Below, in pieces: positions 53,744-62,879 of a DNA stretch of 64,000 nt (its first letter is position 1; each line of letters opens with the position of its first letter). Below the pieces are notes generated by a model. That model was not told where the DNA came from. It did not search any database and saw only the letters and a list, made by a program, of their open reading frames with translations. The position numbers and the translations under genes were made by a program. The DNA comes from Pelomonas sp. Root1217 (GTDB lineage: Bacteria; Pseudomonadota; Gammaproteobacteria; Burkholderiales; Burkholderiaceae_C): assembly GCF_001425705.1 (NCBI RefSeq), contig NZ_LMDC01000001.1:1-64000 (forward strand), in the 5' to 3' direction.

Positions 53744-54244
53744 TCAGTCGACCAAGCCGAAATCCGGGCTTTTGATCATCGCCTCGATGTCCAGCAGGAT
53801 CAGCATGCGCTCGCCGAGCTTGCCCAGGCCGGTGATAAAGCGTGCGTCCAGCGCCGCGGCCACTTCTGGGCGGGGCTTGATCTCGTCGGCGCTGAGCTCC
53901 AGCACGTCAGACACCGAATCGACGACGACGCCGACGACGCGGCCGGCCACGTTGAGCACGATGACGACGGTGAAGGCGTTGTATTCACCGGCCTGGCCGA
54001 GGCGGATGCGCAGGTCCACGATGGGCACGATGACGCCGCGCAGGTTGACGACGCCCTTGACGAAGGCCGGCGCGTTGGCAACGCGGGTGGGCGGCTCGTA
54101 GGAGCGGATTTCCTGCACGCGCAGGATGTCCAGGCCGTATTCCTCCGCGCCGATGCGGAAGGTCAGGAACTGGCGGCCATTGGTGCGTGCCAGGGCCTGC
54201 ACGGCCTGGGCACCGGTGCTGGGAACGAGGTCGGTGGAACTCAT
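53744..54244 (-). CDS. cheW: CheW-like chemotaxis coupling protein
   Basis: 166 residues. The CheW domain shows FLTFRIGAEEYGLDILRVQEIRSYEPPTRVANAP, the GVVNLRGVIVPIVDLRIRLG core and VVVDSVSDVLELSADEIKP. The order of motifs and length match canonical CheW rather than PilI. No cheA or MCP gene is adjacent; instead it is 31 bases downstream of the hybrid kinase gene. Such orphan CheW proteins may serve a flagellar or other array encoded elsewhere. It is the last gene of the minus-strand group. Confidence 0.92.
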   Translation of the reverse strand: MSSTDLVPSTGAQAVQALARTNGRQFLTFRIGAEEYGLDILRVQEIRSYEPPTRVANAPAFVKGVVNLRGVIVPIVDLRIRLGQAGEYNAFTVVIVLNVAGRVVGVVVDSVSDVLELSADEIKPRPEVAAALDARFITGLGKLGERMLILLDIEAMIKSPDFGLVD

Positions 54245-54275
54245 CGGGCGCTGATGCGTGTTGGGGGCTGGGCCC

Positions 54276-57200
54276 TCATTCTGCCCCCGCCGCACCGCCG
54301 CCCGCCGCCAACAATTCGTCGACCAGGGCGAGCAATTCACGCACGTCCAGCGGCTTGGTCAGATAGTGCTGGGCGCCCGCCACCTCGGCGGCGGCGATCT
54401 GCTCGGGCTGGGCATTGGCCGACACGACGACGACGGGGGGGAGCGGCTGGCCCAGGTCGCGCATGCGGCTCAGCAGCGTCAGGCCGTCGCCGTCGGGCAA
54501 CTGCCAGTCCAGCAGCAGCAGGGCCGGCGGGCGCTCGCGCAGGGCGCGCAGGCCGGCTTCCACGGTCGGCGCCACTTCCAGCTCGATGCCGGGCCGCTGG
54601 TCCAGGATGCCGCGCATGACTTCGGCATTGAGTGTGTTGTCTTCCACGTAGAGCACGCGCCGCTGAGGGCTGGGGCGCGGGCTGGTGGGTTCTTGCAGGG
54701 CCGTCTCCTGGGGCAGTGCAGCGGCCGCGCCGCTGGCCGGCAGCCTCAGCACGAAGCAGGCGCCGGGGCCGTCCTGCGCTTCGGCGCGCAGGCTGCCGCC
54801 CATCATCTCGGCCAGGCGCTGGCTGATGACCAGGCCGATACCCGTGCCCGGCAGGCCGCTGCGCTCGCGGCCGAGGCGGTTGAACGGTTGGAAGAGAGCG
54901 GCGCGCTGCTCCGGCGTGAGCCCCATGCCGGTATCGCGAACGGCGATCTCGACCCAGCCCGGCTCGGGGCAGGCCGCCTCAACGCTGACGCTGCCACCCG
55001 GTCGGTTGTACTTGACCGCGTTGCTGAGCAGATTGGTCAGGATCTGCGTGACCCGCGTCGGGTCGCCCACCAGCCGCACGGCCGACGGGTCGACGCGCTG
55101 GCTGATGGCCAGGCCGCGCTCTGTCGCCTGGCCCTGCACGAGTGCCAGTGCGCGGGCCAGCAGCGGCGGCAGTTCCAGCAACACAGGCTCCAGGCGCAGT
55201 GAGCCGGCCTCGATGCGCGACAGATCCAGCGTGTCGTTGATCATCTCCAACAGATGCCAGCCCGCCTGGGCGATCTGCTGGGCGCGTGCGCGCTGGCCGG
55301 GCGCGAGCGGTTCACCCGCGTCCATCTGCATCAACTGCGTGAAGCCGAGGATGGCGTTCATCGGCGTGCGCAGCTCATGGCTCATGCGCGACAGGAACTC
55401 GCTCTTCGCCTGGTTGGCCGCCTCGGCGGCCTCGCGGGCACGGTCCAGTTCCTCGATGCGCAATTGATCGGTGATGTCCTCGATGATGCCCACCAGCCGG
55501 TGCGGCCGGCCGTCCGCGCCACGCAGCAGGCTGACCAGCACGCGGGCGTGGGCGATGCTGCCATCGGGACGGATATAGCGTTTCAGGCGGCGGTAGAACG
55601 GGATCTCGCCGCGCATCAGCTGGCGTGCCAGGCGGATGTCCTCACGGCGGTCATCAGCATGGGTCACGTCGATGGAGCGCTTGGCCGCCAGCGCCTCGGC
55701 CGTGTAGCCGACCAGGTGGCAGAAATGGGCATTGACCTCCTGGAAGCCGCCGTTGAGGTCGGTGAAGGCGATGCCGATGGGCGCGGTCTCGAAGATGCTG
55801 TGAAAGCGCTGCTCGCTCTGGCTCAGCGCGCGCTCGCCCTGGGCGCGGTTGGCGACCTCGCGCTCCAGCGCGGCTGTGCGTTCCTGCACCAGCGCCTCGA
55901 CATGCTGAGTGCGGCCCGACATCAGCAGCAGCAGCGCGCCCACCATGGCCGTGGCCAGCAGGCCGACGAGGGCGAAGGCCCAGCTGCGCCCCGGCGCTTG
56001 CACCAGGCCGGGCAGGTCATAGATGCGAATCTCCCATGGCCGGCCGCCGAACTCCAGCGGCATCTTGACCAGGGGCAGGTCGGCGCCCCCGCGTTGCACG
56101 GCCTCGCAGCCCAGGCGCCCACCCAGTCGCGGATAGAGCGCGCCGCGCTCCAGGTCGACGAGACAGGCGCCGAGATGCTCGGGCCAGTTGGCCGCCAGGC
56201 GCGACAGCAGCAGGTCGGGCCGCAGTGTGGCGAAGACGACGCCGTCCAGCGCCTGTTCGCTGGGCCCCGCCTGGCCCCGGTAGAGGGGCTGATAGACGAC
56301 GACGCCGACCGCGGCCTCCTTGTCCTGCGACAGCTGGAAGGCCGCCGACGCCACCGGTTTCCCCAGCGCAGCGGCGCGCTCGATAGCCGCGCGCGCGCCG
56401 GGGATGGTGCGCACGTTCACACCCAGCGCACCGGCATTGCGCGACAGCGGTTCAATGAGGCGGATGGCCAGCATGTCCTCGTCCGCCGGTGGGCGCAGGT
56501 CGCCGGCACGCAGCCGGTCGCGCGCCTGGTAGCCGCCGGGAAAGGCATCGGCCGCGGCAGCCGCGTTGAAGCGGTCTACATCGGCACGCGCAACGCGCAG
56601 CGTCAGGCCCAGCGCAATCAACGGGCTCTCCTCGGTCAGAAAGCCGCTCGTCGCTTGGGCGAACTCCGCGCGCGTCGGCCTTGGCTTGACCTTGACGAGG
56701 CCGTGCACGCCCTCCAGTGCCAGCAGCGGCTCGCGCAGCCGGCCGGCCAGGTCCTGGGCGGCGCTGGTCGCGTCGCGCGTGAAGTCGGCGCGGTTGCGCT
56801 GGCGGTCCCATTCCATCGTGACGGCCACGCCCAGGCCCACGAGCAGCGTGGTCAGCAGCATCGGCAGGCCGACGCTGAAGCGCCGCGTTGCCCAGGCCGA
56901 ACGCGGCTGGCCGATCAGGGCCAGGGTGATCGGCGTGGCGATGAGCACGCCCATCAGGTCGCCGGTCCACCAGATCGTCCAGACCAGGCCCATCTGCGCG
57001 GTGGCTATGACGCCGAAGGCCTTCAGCACCAAGCTCGCGCAAGTTGGGCTGACGACGCCCGCCAGCGCCGCCGCGAACAGATAGCCGGCGATCTCGCGCG
57101 GCGAGGCCAGCACCAGCGGCCGGCCGCACCAGCGCCGCATCAGCAGCGTGCCGGCCACCGCCTGGGCGGCGGCACCCAGGCCGATGCCCAGGGCCAGCGG

Positions 57201-57461
57201 CAGCACGCCGCTGAGTTCGTTCATCGTCGTGGCTTGCACGATGAAGGACCCGAGGGCCACGGCCGGCGTGTAGCGCAGGCCCCAGACCAGCAGCACGGCC
57301 AGGCCCCAGCCGGCCGCGGGGTAGATGGGCGCGACCTGGTAGGGCGGCAGCACCATCAGCAGGCCCAGCCGCGCCAGCACGTAATAGACGGCGACGATGG
57401 CCGCCGACAGCGCCAGGTAGCGGCCCACGGCGCGGGCGCTCAGCGGGCGCATGGCCTTCAT
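54276..57461 (-). CDS. MASE1-CHASE-PAS hybrid histidine kinase with receiver domain
   Basis: 1061 residues from ATG 57461 (ATGA overlap with the permease stop). The MASE1-type multi-helix membrane region (about 1-215) is followed by a periplasmic CHASE domain (about 235-470, containing [13 protein letters not shown] and the [10 protein letters not shown] end). Then come a further helix, a PAS domain ([19 protein letters not shown]) and a HisKA/HATPase core with the phospho-histidine H695 in [16 protein letters not shown] receiver domain with [13 protein letters not shown] and the lysine in YLTKPLDV forms the C-terminus. MASE1 plus CHASE suggests sensing of a small extracellular ligand. There is no separate response regulator or Hpt nearby. 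Confidence 0.93.
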   Translation of the reverse strand: MKAMRPLSARAVGRYLALSAAIVAVYYVLARLGLLMVLPPYQVAPIYPAAGWGLAVLLVWGLRYTPAVALGSFIVQATTMNELSGVLPLALGIGLGAAAQAVAGTLLMRRWCGRPLVLASPREIAGYLFAAALAGVVSPTCASLVLKAFGVIATAQMGLVWTIWWTGDLMGVLIATPITLALIGQPRSAWATRRFSVGLPMLLTTLLVGLGVAVTMEWDRQRNRADFTRDATSAAQDLAGRLREPLLALEGVHGLVKVKPRPTRAEFAQATSGFLTEESPLIALGLTLRVARADVDRFNAAAAADAFPGGYQARDRLRAGDLRPPADEDMLAIRLIEPLSRNAGALGVNVRTIPGARAAIERAAALGKPVASAAFQLSQDKEAAVGVVVYQPLYRGQAGPSEQALDGVVFATLRPDLLLSRLAANWPEHLGACLVDLERGALYPRLGGRLGCEAVQRGGADLPLVKMPLEFGGRPWEIRIYDLPGLVQAPGRSWAFALVGLLATAMVGALLLLMSGRTQHVEALVQERTAALEREVANRAQGERALSQSEQRFHSIFETAPIGIAFTDLNGGFQEVNAHFCHLVGYTAEALAAKRSIDVTHADDRREDIRLARQLMRGEIPFYRRLKRYIRPDGSIAHARVLVSLLRGADGRPHRLVGIIEDITDQLRIEELDRAREAAEAANQAKSEFLSRMSHELRTPMNAILGFTQLMQMDAGEPLAPGQRARAQQIAQAGWHLLEMINDTLDLSRIEAGSLRLEPVLLELPPLLARALALVQGQATERGLAISQRVDPSAVRLVGDPTRVTQILTNLLSNAVKYNRPGGSVSVEAACPEPGWVEIAVRDTGMGLTPEQRAALFQPFNRLGRERSGLPGTGIGLVISQRLAEMMGGSLRAEAQDGPGACFVLRLPASGAAAALPQETALQEPTSPRPSPQRRVLYVEDNTLNAEVMRGILDQRPGIELEVAPTVEAGLRALRERPPALLLLDWQLPDGDGLTLLSRMRDLGQPLPPVVVVSANAQPEQIAAAEVAGAQHYLTKPLDVRELLALVDELLAAGGGAAGAE

Positions 57462-60025
57462 TCGGCCTGGGCCTCCCTCAGCGTCTGCACGACGGGCCGC
57501 TGCAGCACGCCGCGCAGGCTCCACCAGCCGGCGCTCCAGGCCAGCAGTGCGCCGCAGGCCGCGCCAACCAGCGGCACCCAGGGTTTGATGTGCCAGTCGA
57601 ACTCGAAGACGAAGCGCGCCAGCAGGGCCGCCAGCACCAGCGCCACGGTGCCGGCCAGGAAGCCGGCCAGGGCGCCGACACCCAGCAATTCGGCGCGCTG
57701 CACCTGGGCCAGCAGCGACGACGGCGCGCCCAGCGCCCGCATCAGCGCGAACTCACGCGTACGCGCCTCGCGCGTGCTGCCCACGGCTGCCAGCAGCACG
57801 ACCAAGCCGGTCGCCAGCGTGAAGCCGAACAGGAACTGCACGGCCTGGATGACCTGGTCCAGCACACCCTGCACTTGGTTGAGCTGGGCCGACACGTCGA
57901 TGACCGTCAGGTTGGGGAACTGGCGCGCCAGCTCCCGGTCCAGCCTGGTGGCCGGCGGGCTGCGGTAGGCGGCGATCTGCGTGGATGGCAGCTCGGGCAG
58001 TTCGGCCTTCTCGAACAGCACGAAGAAGTTGACCCGCATGGACGACCAGTCGACTTTGCGCAGGTTGGTGATGCGCCCCTGCACGGGCTGGCCGGCGATG
58101 TCGAAGGCCAGCGTGTCGCCGAGCTTCAGGCCGAGCGTCTGCGCCAGGCCTTCCTCGACGCTCAGGCCGGTCTCATCGGGCTTGGCATCACCCCAGCGGC
58201 CGCTGGTGATCTGGTTGTGGGCCGGCTTGTCGGCCGTGTGGCTGAGGTTGAACTCGCGCTCGGCCAGGCGCTGGGCGCGTTCCTCGGCAAAGCGCTTGGC
58301 CTGCACGGGCTCGCCGTTGATCGCCGTCAGGCGGCCGCGGATCATCGGGTACCAGTCGTAGTCCTTCACGCCGGCGTCCGTCAGCGTCTTGCGAAAGGCA
58401 GTCGCCTGGTCGGGCTGGATGTTGATGACGAAGCGGTCCGGTGCGGCAGCCGGCGTCGCGCGGCGCCAGCTGTCGATCAGGTCGGTGCGCAGCAGCACCA
58501 GCAGCGCCAGCGCCAGCAGGCCAACCGCAAGCGACGACACCTGCATGACTGCAAAGCCCGGCCGCGCCGCGACCTGGCGTGTCGCCAGCAGCAGCCAGCG
58601 CGGCACGCCGGCACCGCTGACATTGACCGGCACCAGTCGGCGCAGCAGCCAGACCGCGGCCCAGGCCAGCAGCGCGAACAGCAGCACCGCAGCGGCAAAG
58701 CCCGCCGCAGCGATGGCGCCGAGTTTCATGTCGCCCGCCAGCACGACGAGGATGGCCGCGAGGCCCGCCACACCCGCGCCGAGCACCAGCAGCGAGCCGG
58801 CCTTGGGCGCGCCGAGGTCGCGGCGGATGACGCGCAGCGGCGGCACGGCCGCGAGCTGCAGCACCGGCGGCAGACCGAAGCCCAACAACAGCGACAGGCC
58901 CAGGCCCAGGCCCAGCAGGGCCGGCCAGATGCTGGGCGGTGGCAGGTCGACGTCGATCAGCCCGGCCAGCAGCGACACGAAGACCTGGTGAAGGGCCAGG
59001 CCGCCCAGCACGCCGACGGCGCTGGCGCTCAGGCCTGCGAGCAGGAACTCCATGCCGTACGCCCAGGCGATGCGGCGCTGGGGCTGGCCGAGCACCCGCA
59101 GCATGGCGCAATCGTCCAGATGGCGGGCCGCGAAGTCGCGCGCGGCCAGTGCCACGGCGACGGCTGCCAGCAGGGCCGACAGCATCGCCACCAGGCGCAG
59201 GAAGCGGGCCGCGCGGTCCAGCGTCTGGCGCATCTCGGGGCGGCCGGACTCCAACGACTCCAGGCGCACGCCGCGCAGCTTGTCCTTCTCGACGAGTTGC
59301 TCGGCGCCGGCCACGAAGCGGCCGACGGCGCCCGGTGCAGCGCCCGGGCCGGGCACGACCGCCATGCGGTAGGTGAGGCGGCTGGCGGGCTGCACGAGAT
59401 GGGTGGCGGCGAGGTCGGCCTCGGCCAGCATGACGCGCGGCGCGAAGCTCATGAACCCGGCGCCGCGGTCGGGCTCGGTCTCGATCAGCGCAGCGAGCTT
59501 CAGCTTCGCGTCACCGAGCAGCAGCGTGTCGCCGAGCTTCAGCCCCAGGCCATCGGCGACGGCCGGGTCGACCCAGATCTCGCCGACGGCTGGCGAACCG
59601 CTGCGCCCGGGCAGGGCCTCGCGCAGCTTGATGCTGCCGCGCAGCGGATAGCCGGCACTCACCGCCTTCACCGCCACCAATCGGCTCTCGCCGCCATGGG
59701 CCTCGTCGCTGCGCGCCATGCTGGGGAAGGTGGCCGTGCGCACGGTGGTCAGATTCTGAGCGGCGGCCAGGTCGACGAGGGCAGGGGCCGTGGGCTGGTC
59801 ACTGGCAACGACGGCATCGCCGCCAAGCAGCTTGGCGGCGTCGCGACGCAGGCCCTGGTCGAGGCGGTCGGACAGGAAGGCCACGGCGCACAGGGCGGCG
59901 ACCGCGAGAGCCACGGCCAGCATCAGCAGGCGCAATTCACCGGCCCGCCAGTCCCGCAGCAACTGGCGCCAGGCAATCAGCAAAGTGGCAGGCGGACGCT
60001 GGGCGGGCGAGGCAGGGGACGACAT
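57458..60025 (-). CDS. FtsX/YbbP-type ABC transporter permease without adjacent ATPase
   Basis: 855 residues from ATG 60025. There is an N-terminal helix followed by an MacB-like periplasmic region and FtsX helices: a first FtsX-type block ([19 protein letters not shown]), middle helices ([51 protein letters not shown]) and a C-terminal FtsX block ([24 protein letters not shown]) with two further helices. This is the YbbP layout of ABC permeases that act with a separate ATPase (YbbA/LolD-like). No ATPase gene exists in the neighbourhood, so it either borrows one or works differently. It sits 29 bases after the C39-like gene and overlaps the kinase gene. Confidence 0.9.
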   Translation of the reverse strand: MSSPASPAQRPPATLLIAWRQLLRDWRAGELRLLMLAVALAVAALCAVAFLSDRLDQGLRRDAAKLLGGDAVVASDQPTAPALVDLAAAQNLTTVRTATFPSMARSDEAHGGESRLVAVKAVSAGYPLRGSIKLREALPGRSGSPAVGEIWVDPAVADGLGLKLGDTLLLGDAKLKLAALIETEPDRGAGFMSFAPRVMLAEADLAATHLVQPASRLTYRMAVVPGPGAAPGAVGRFVAGAEQLVEKDKLRGVRLESLESGRPEMRQTLDRAARFLRLVAMLSALLAAVAVALAARDFAARHLDDCAMLRVLGQPQRRIAWAYGMEFLLAGLSASAVGVLGGLALHQVFVSLLAGLIDVDLPPPSIWPALLGLGLGLSLLLGFGLPPVLQLAAVPPLRVIRRDLGAPKAGSLLVLGAGVAGLAAILVVLAGDMKLGAIAAAGFAAAVLLFALLAWAAVWLLRRLVPVNVSGAGVPRWLLLATRQVAARPGFAVMQVSSLAVGLLALALLVLLRTDLIDSWRRATPAAAPDRFVINIQPDQATAFRKTLTDAGVKDYDWYPMIRGRLTAINGEPVQAKRFAEERAQRLAEREFNLSHTADKPAHNQITSGRWGDAKPDETGLSVEEGLAQTLGLKLGDTLAFDIAGQPVQGRITNLRKVDWSSMRVNFFVLFEKAELPELPSTQIAAYRSPPATRLDRELARQFPNLTVIDVSAQLNQVQGVLDQVIQAVQFLFGFTLATGLVVLLAAVGSTREARTREFALMRALGAPSSLLAQVQRAELLGVGALAGFLAGTVALVLAALLARFVFEFDWHIKPWVPLVGAACGALLAWSAGWWSLRGVLQRPVVQTLREAQAE

Positions 60026-60054
60026 GCGCGCGACTGTAGCCGCGCGGGGCCGGA

Positions 60055-61002
60055 TCAATGCGTGTCGGTCGCTGCCAATGTGGCGCGCGTCGTGTCTCGC
60101 CAGGCCGGCTCGGCGGCGTCCGCGCGCTGCACGGCCCGCTCGGCCGCCACGCGGGCGCCGGAGCGGTCGCCAGCGTCCAGGCGCAGGCGCGCGAGGTTGT
60201 TCCAGGCCACGGCGCTGTCATGCTTGAGCGTGACGGCCTCGAAGGCGGCGCGCGCGCCGATGAGGTCGCCGGCTGCGTGGCGGGTGTTGCCCAGGCCGAT
60301 GCCGGCCAGCAGGTTGCCGGGCCAGCGCGCCAGCAGGGTCTCGTAGGCGAGGGCGGCACGGGTCGGTGGCGCGGCGCGTTCGAAACCGAGGGCGGCGTCC
60401 TGGGCTTCGGCCTCGCGAGCCGTTGCGGGCAGGCGATCCGGCGGCAGCACGGCAATGGCCCAGTGGCCGCCGCGGGCCCAGGTGTACTCGAAGGTGCGCA
60501 GTGCCAGCCGCTCGCGCGGCGTGGCGCCGCTGCGCAGCAGCAATTCGCGGCGGTCGAGGTCGTAGCCGACGACGACGGCGTAGTGCCAACGCGGCAGCCA
60601 GGCCAGGCCGAGGTTTTGCAGCACGACGACGGCGTGCCCCGCGGCGACCTCTTGCAGCACAGCCCGCAATTCACCAGGCAGGCGGGTCGCGACAGCTCCC
60701 CGGCGTCGCGCGCCGCCGAGCATGTCGAGCTGCAGGCTGCCGCCGCGCGAGGGCAGGAAGACGGCATCGGCCATGGCGTCCGGGTCAGCGGGCAGGCCGA
60801 CGTCGGCAAGCACCGTCGCCAGGGCGGCCGGCCCGCATTGGTCGCGTGTCTGCGCGAAGAAGGGCACTGCGGCGAGCTCAACCTGCGACGCCAGTTCCGG
60901 TGGCGGTTCGGCCAGCAGCGCGGCCGTCTGGGGTGGCGTGAAGAAGGACGCGCAGCCGCTCAGCAGCAGCGCGCCGGTGACCGCGACAAGCCGTGGGATC
61001 AA
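60055..61002 (-). CDS. PA2778-family C39-like cysteine peptidase lipoprotein with TPR
   Basis: 315 residues from TTG 61002, which overlaps the PA2779-like stop by four bases (TTGA) and gives a signal with lipobox ALLLSGC. The peptidase C39-like domain has the cysteine in FFAQTRDQCGPAALATVL and the histidine in PRWHYAVVVGYDLD. The third acidic residue of the usual C39 triad is not obvious, since the segment reads LLLRSGATPRE. Tetratricopeptide-like helices (about 225-310) form the C-terminus. The substrate is unknown. No bacteriocin or double-glycine peptide gene is adjacent. Confidence 0.88.
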   Translation of the reverse strand: MIPRLVAVTGALLLSGCASFFTPPQTAALLAEPPPELASQVELAAVPFFAQTRDQCGPAALATVLADVGLPADPDAMADAVFLPSRGGSLQLDMLGGARRRGAVATRLPGELRAVLQEVAAGHAVVVLQNLGLAWLPRWHYAVVVGYDLDRRELLLRSGATPRERLALRTFEYTWARGGHWAIAVLPPDRLPATAREAEAQDAALGFERAAPPTRAALAYETLLARWPGNLLAGIGLGNTRHAAGDLIGARAAFEAVTLKHDSAVAWNNLARLRLDAGDRSGARVAAERAVQRADAAEPAWRDTTRATLAATDTH

Positions 61003-61403
61003 CGCACTGAGCGCGTGAACGGGAAGACCTTGGTCAGGCCCAGGATGTCGGTCACCAGCAGGACGATAAAAATGGTGAAGAGCACGCCGACAACGTCGCT
61101 GCTGCCGGCAGGCGCCTGGTCGATTTGGGTCAGCATCTGCTGAGCCTCGGCATCGGTCAGCGCATCGACGCGGGCACGCATCTCATCGGCCGAGACACCG
61201 CGCGCCTGCAGCATGGCGGCGAGGTCGGCACGGTCCAGTACGGCCCGCAACCGGGCATGGGCTTCGCTGTACGCAACGGCCTGGGTGGCTGCGGCGGCTT
61301 GCTCGGTGCTGATCAGCGCGGTCGGCGCGGCCTGCGCCATGCCGCTGAAGATCAGGGACGAGATCAGGACGGAAGTGAGGATGCGCCGGGCTTGGTTCTT
61401 CAT
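60999..61403 (-). CDS. PA2779-family small membrane protein
   Basis: 134 residues. A signal-like N-terminus (ILTSVLISSLIFSGMAQA) is followed by a helical part with RAVLDRADLAAMLQARGVSADEMRARVDALTDAEA, and a C-terminal helix VVGVLFTIFIVLLVTDILGL ends in KVFPFTRSV. The arrangement matches PA2779-like proteins always paired with PA2778-like peptidases, with no known function. It is the first gene of the group that runs to cheW. An SD (aggaga) precedes ATG 61403. Confidence 0.85.
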   Translation of the reverse strand: MKNQARRILTSVLISSLIFSGMAQAAPTALISTEQAAAATQAVAYSEAHARLRAVLDRADLAAMLQARGVSADEMRARVDALTDAEAQQMLTQIDQAPAGSSDVVGVLFTIFIVLLVTDILGLTKVFPFTRSVR

Positions 61404-61524
61404 GGAAGTCTCCTGCTTGGGGAGGCGGTTGTGGGTGCGGCATGCTAGGGCAGCCCTCGCCACGCCGGCCGCGCAACCACCATGTCGCGGCCTTGTCCTA
61501 CACGCCGGATCGAGCTTTTTGGAT

Positions 61525-61554
61525 CACGCAAACGCGCGGCCCATTGCGGGTTTA
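61525..61554 (+). repeat. Partial duplicate of the tRNA-Gly promoter/5' end
   Basis: 30 bases matching 61655-61684 at 27 positions. It includes the region just before the tRNA and its first nine bases (gcgggt-tta), then stops matching. It is not able to form a tRNA and looks like a remnant of a duplication. Confidence 0.75.
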
Positions 61555-61575
61555 GCGAGGCCGAGGAATCGGCCC
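61555..61575. repeat. Short direct repeat, first copy
   Basis: A 21-base sequence starting gcgaggccgaggaatcggcc. The same 21 bases recur at 61879-61899 on the other side of the tRNA gene. Each is followed by pyrimidine-rich sequence with attcc motifs, so the two flanks of the tRNA share a repeat. Confidence 0.75.
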
Positions 61576-61675
61576 AGCCTATTCCGATCATTCCCAGCTG
61601 CCTCATGGCGTGCTTTCAAACATGACCTCGACCTTCCTGGTCTGAGGCCTTAGTCACGTAAACTCGCGGCCCATT

Positions 61676-61749
61676 GCGGGTGTAGTTCAATGGTAGAACT
61701 TCAGCTTCCCAAGCTGACTACGTGGGTTCGATTCCCATCACCCGCTCCA
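61676..61749 (+). tRNA. tRNA-Gly (anticodon CCC)
   Basis: 74 bases including CCA. The acceptor stem gcgggtg (61676-61682) pairs with cacccgc (61739-61745), a D arm follows with agttcaatggtagaact, and the anticodon stem tcagc / gctga closes the loop ttcccaa, giving anticodon CCC. The T arm is gtgggttcgattcccat, and T-CCA end the gene. It reads GGG glycine codons. Confidence 0.96.
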
Positions 61750-61785
61750 AATGCAGACGGCCCCTTCACGGGGCCGTTGGCATTT
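61749..61785 (+). terminator. Terminator of the tRNA-Gly gene
   Basis: A long stem acggcccc (61757-61764) / ggggccgt (61770-61777) is extended outside by aaatgc / gcattt, with a short T-run. It directly follows the CCA end. Confidence 0.75.
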
Positions 61786-61878
61786 GGGGTGAGGGCTTGG
61801 GATGAGAACCCACCCGGGTTCGCTCAAGGACAGCCAGTGGCTGTCCTTGGACGGCGCCGTGCGCCGGGCCGAGTACCA

Positions 61879-61899
61879 GCGAGGCCGAGGAATCGGCCC
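61879..61899. repeat. Short direct repeat, second copy
   Basis: Identical over 21 bases to 61555-61575. Just after it, cgattcctcg inverts the cgaggaatcg inside the repeat, which makes an additional hairpin (about 61886-61912). Confidence 0.75.
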
Positions 61900-61940
61900 G
61901 ACCGATTCCTCGCATTCCGAGCATTCCTTTCCGCCGCCCA

Positions 61941-62879
61941 TCACCCCTCCACCCAACTCACCCGCCCCCTTCCCGCCGCCTTCGCCAGATACAACGCCTT
62001 GTCCGCCGCCTCGACGAGCCCCTGGGCCTGCGACCCCGCCGACACCCCCAGGCTGATCGTCACGCAACCTTCCACCCCCGGATGCGGCAAGGACTGGGCC
62101 CTCACCGTGTCCTCCATCAACTGCGCCACCCCGATCGCCCCTGCCAGATCGGTGTCCGGCAGCAGGCAGACGAACTCCTCTCCGCCGTAGCGCGCCAACA
62201 AATCAGTCGGCCGCCGCAGGCAAGCGCGCAATGCCCCCGCCACACGTCGCAGGCAGTCATCCCCCGCCAGATGCCCCAGCGCATCGTTGTAGCGCTTGAA
62301 GTGGTCGACATCGGCCAGCACGATGGCCAGCGGCGAGCGCGAGCGCTGCGCACGCCGCGCCTCGGCGATGAAGCGCTCGTCGAAATGCCGGCGGTTGTGC
62401 ACGCCGGTCAGCCCGTCGATGAAGGCGAGCTCGCGCAAAAGGTCCGACTGGGCTTTCAAGGTCAGCTGTGTCCGCACCCGCGCCCGCACGACGGTGGGGT
62501 TGAAGGGCTTGGTGATGAAGTCGGCCGCACCTGCGTCCAGCGCGCGGGTCTCGTCCTCGGGCTGGTCCTGCGCGGTCACGAAGATGACAGCGATGCTGCG
62601 CAGCAGCGGGTCAGCCTTGAGTTCGGCACACAGCTGGTGTCCGTCCATGCCGGGCATCTGAACGTCCAGCAGCACGAGGTCGGGCAGGCGGTCGCGGCAC
62701 AGCTGCAGGGCGCGGGCGCCGTCGGTGGCCATCAGCACCTGGCAGTCGCTGGCGAAGACGCGGTGCAGGGCCTGGATGTTGACCGGCTGGTCGTCGACGA
62801 TGAGCAGGCGCGGGCGGCGGCCGACAGGTGCGTGGCCAGGTGTCAGTGGCGCACGGTCGGGCAGGGAGAGCTGCATCAT
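61941..62879 (-). CDS. Response regulator diguanylate cyclase (REC-GGDEF)
   Basis: 312 residues from ATG 62879. The receiver domain shows RLLIVDDQPVNIQALH and phosphoacceptor LVLLDVQMPGMDGH. The GGDEF domain shows LAFIDGLTGVHNRRHFDE, DVDHFKRYNDALGH and the active site YGGEEFVCL. The inhibitory I-site RPTD is present five residues before GGEEF. It likely makes c-di-GMP when phosphorylated by the partner kinase encoded directly upstream; the genes overlap by four bases (ATGA). Confidence 0.95.
   Translation of the reverse strand: MMQLSLPDRAPLTPGHAPVGRRPRLLIVDDQPVNIQALHRVFASDCQVLMATDGARALQLCRDRLPDLVLLDVQMPGMDGHQLCAELKADPLLRSIAVIFVTAQDQPEDETRALDAGAADFITKPFNPTVVRARVRTQLTLKAQSDLLRELAFIDGLTGVHNRRHFDERFIAEARRAQRSRSPLAIVLADVDHFKRYNDALGHLAGDDCLRRVAGALRACLRRPTDLLARYGGEEFVCLLPDTDLAGAIGVAQLMEDTVRAQSLPHPGVEGCVTISLGVSAGSQAQGLVEAADKALYLAKAAGRGRVSWVEG

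Noticed and set aside
55254..57968. A 904-residue plus-strand frame opposite the MASE1-CHASE kinase
   Set aside because: Same reason: low-complexity shadow, while the kinase motifs on the minus strand are unmistakable.
57590..60346. A 918-residue open frame on the plus strand opposite the permease
   Set aside because: It is the GC-rich antisense shadow of the permease and C39-like genes; its composition is Gln/Arg/His-rich with no domain, and the minus-strand protein has clear FtsX helices.
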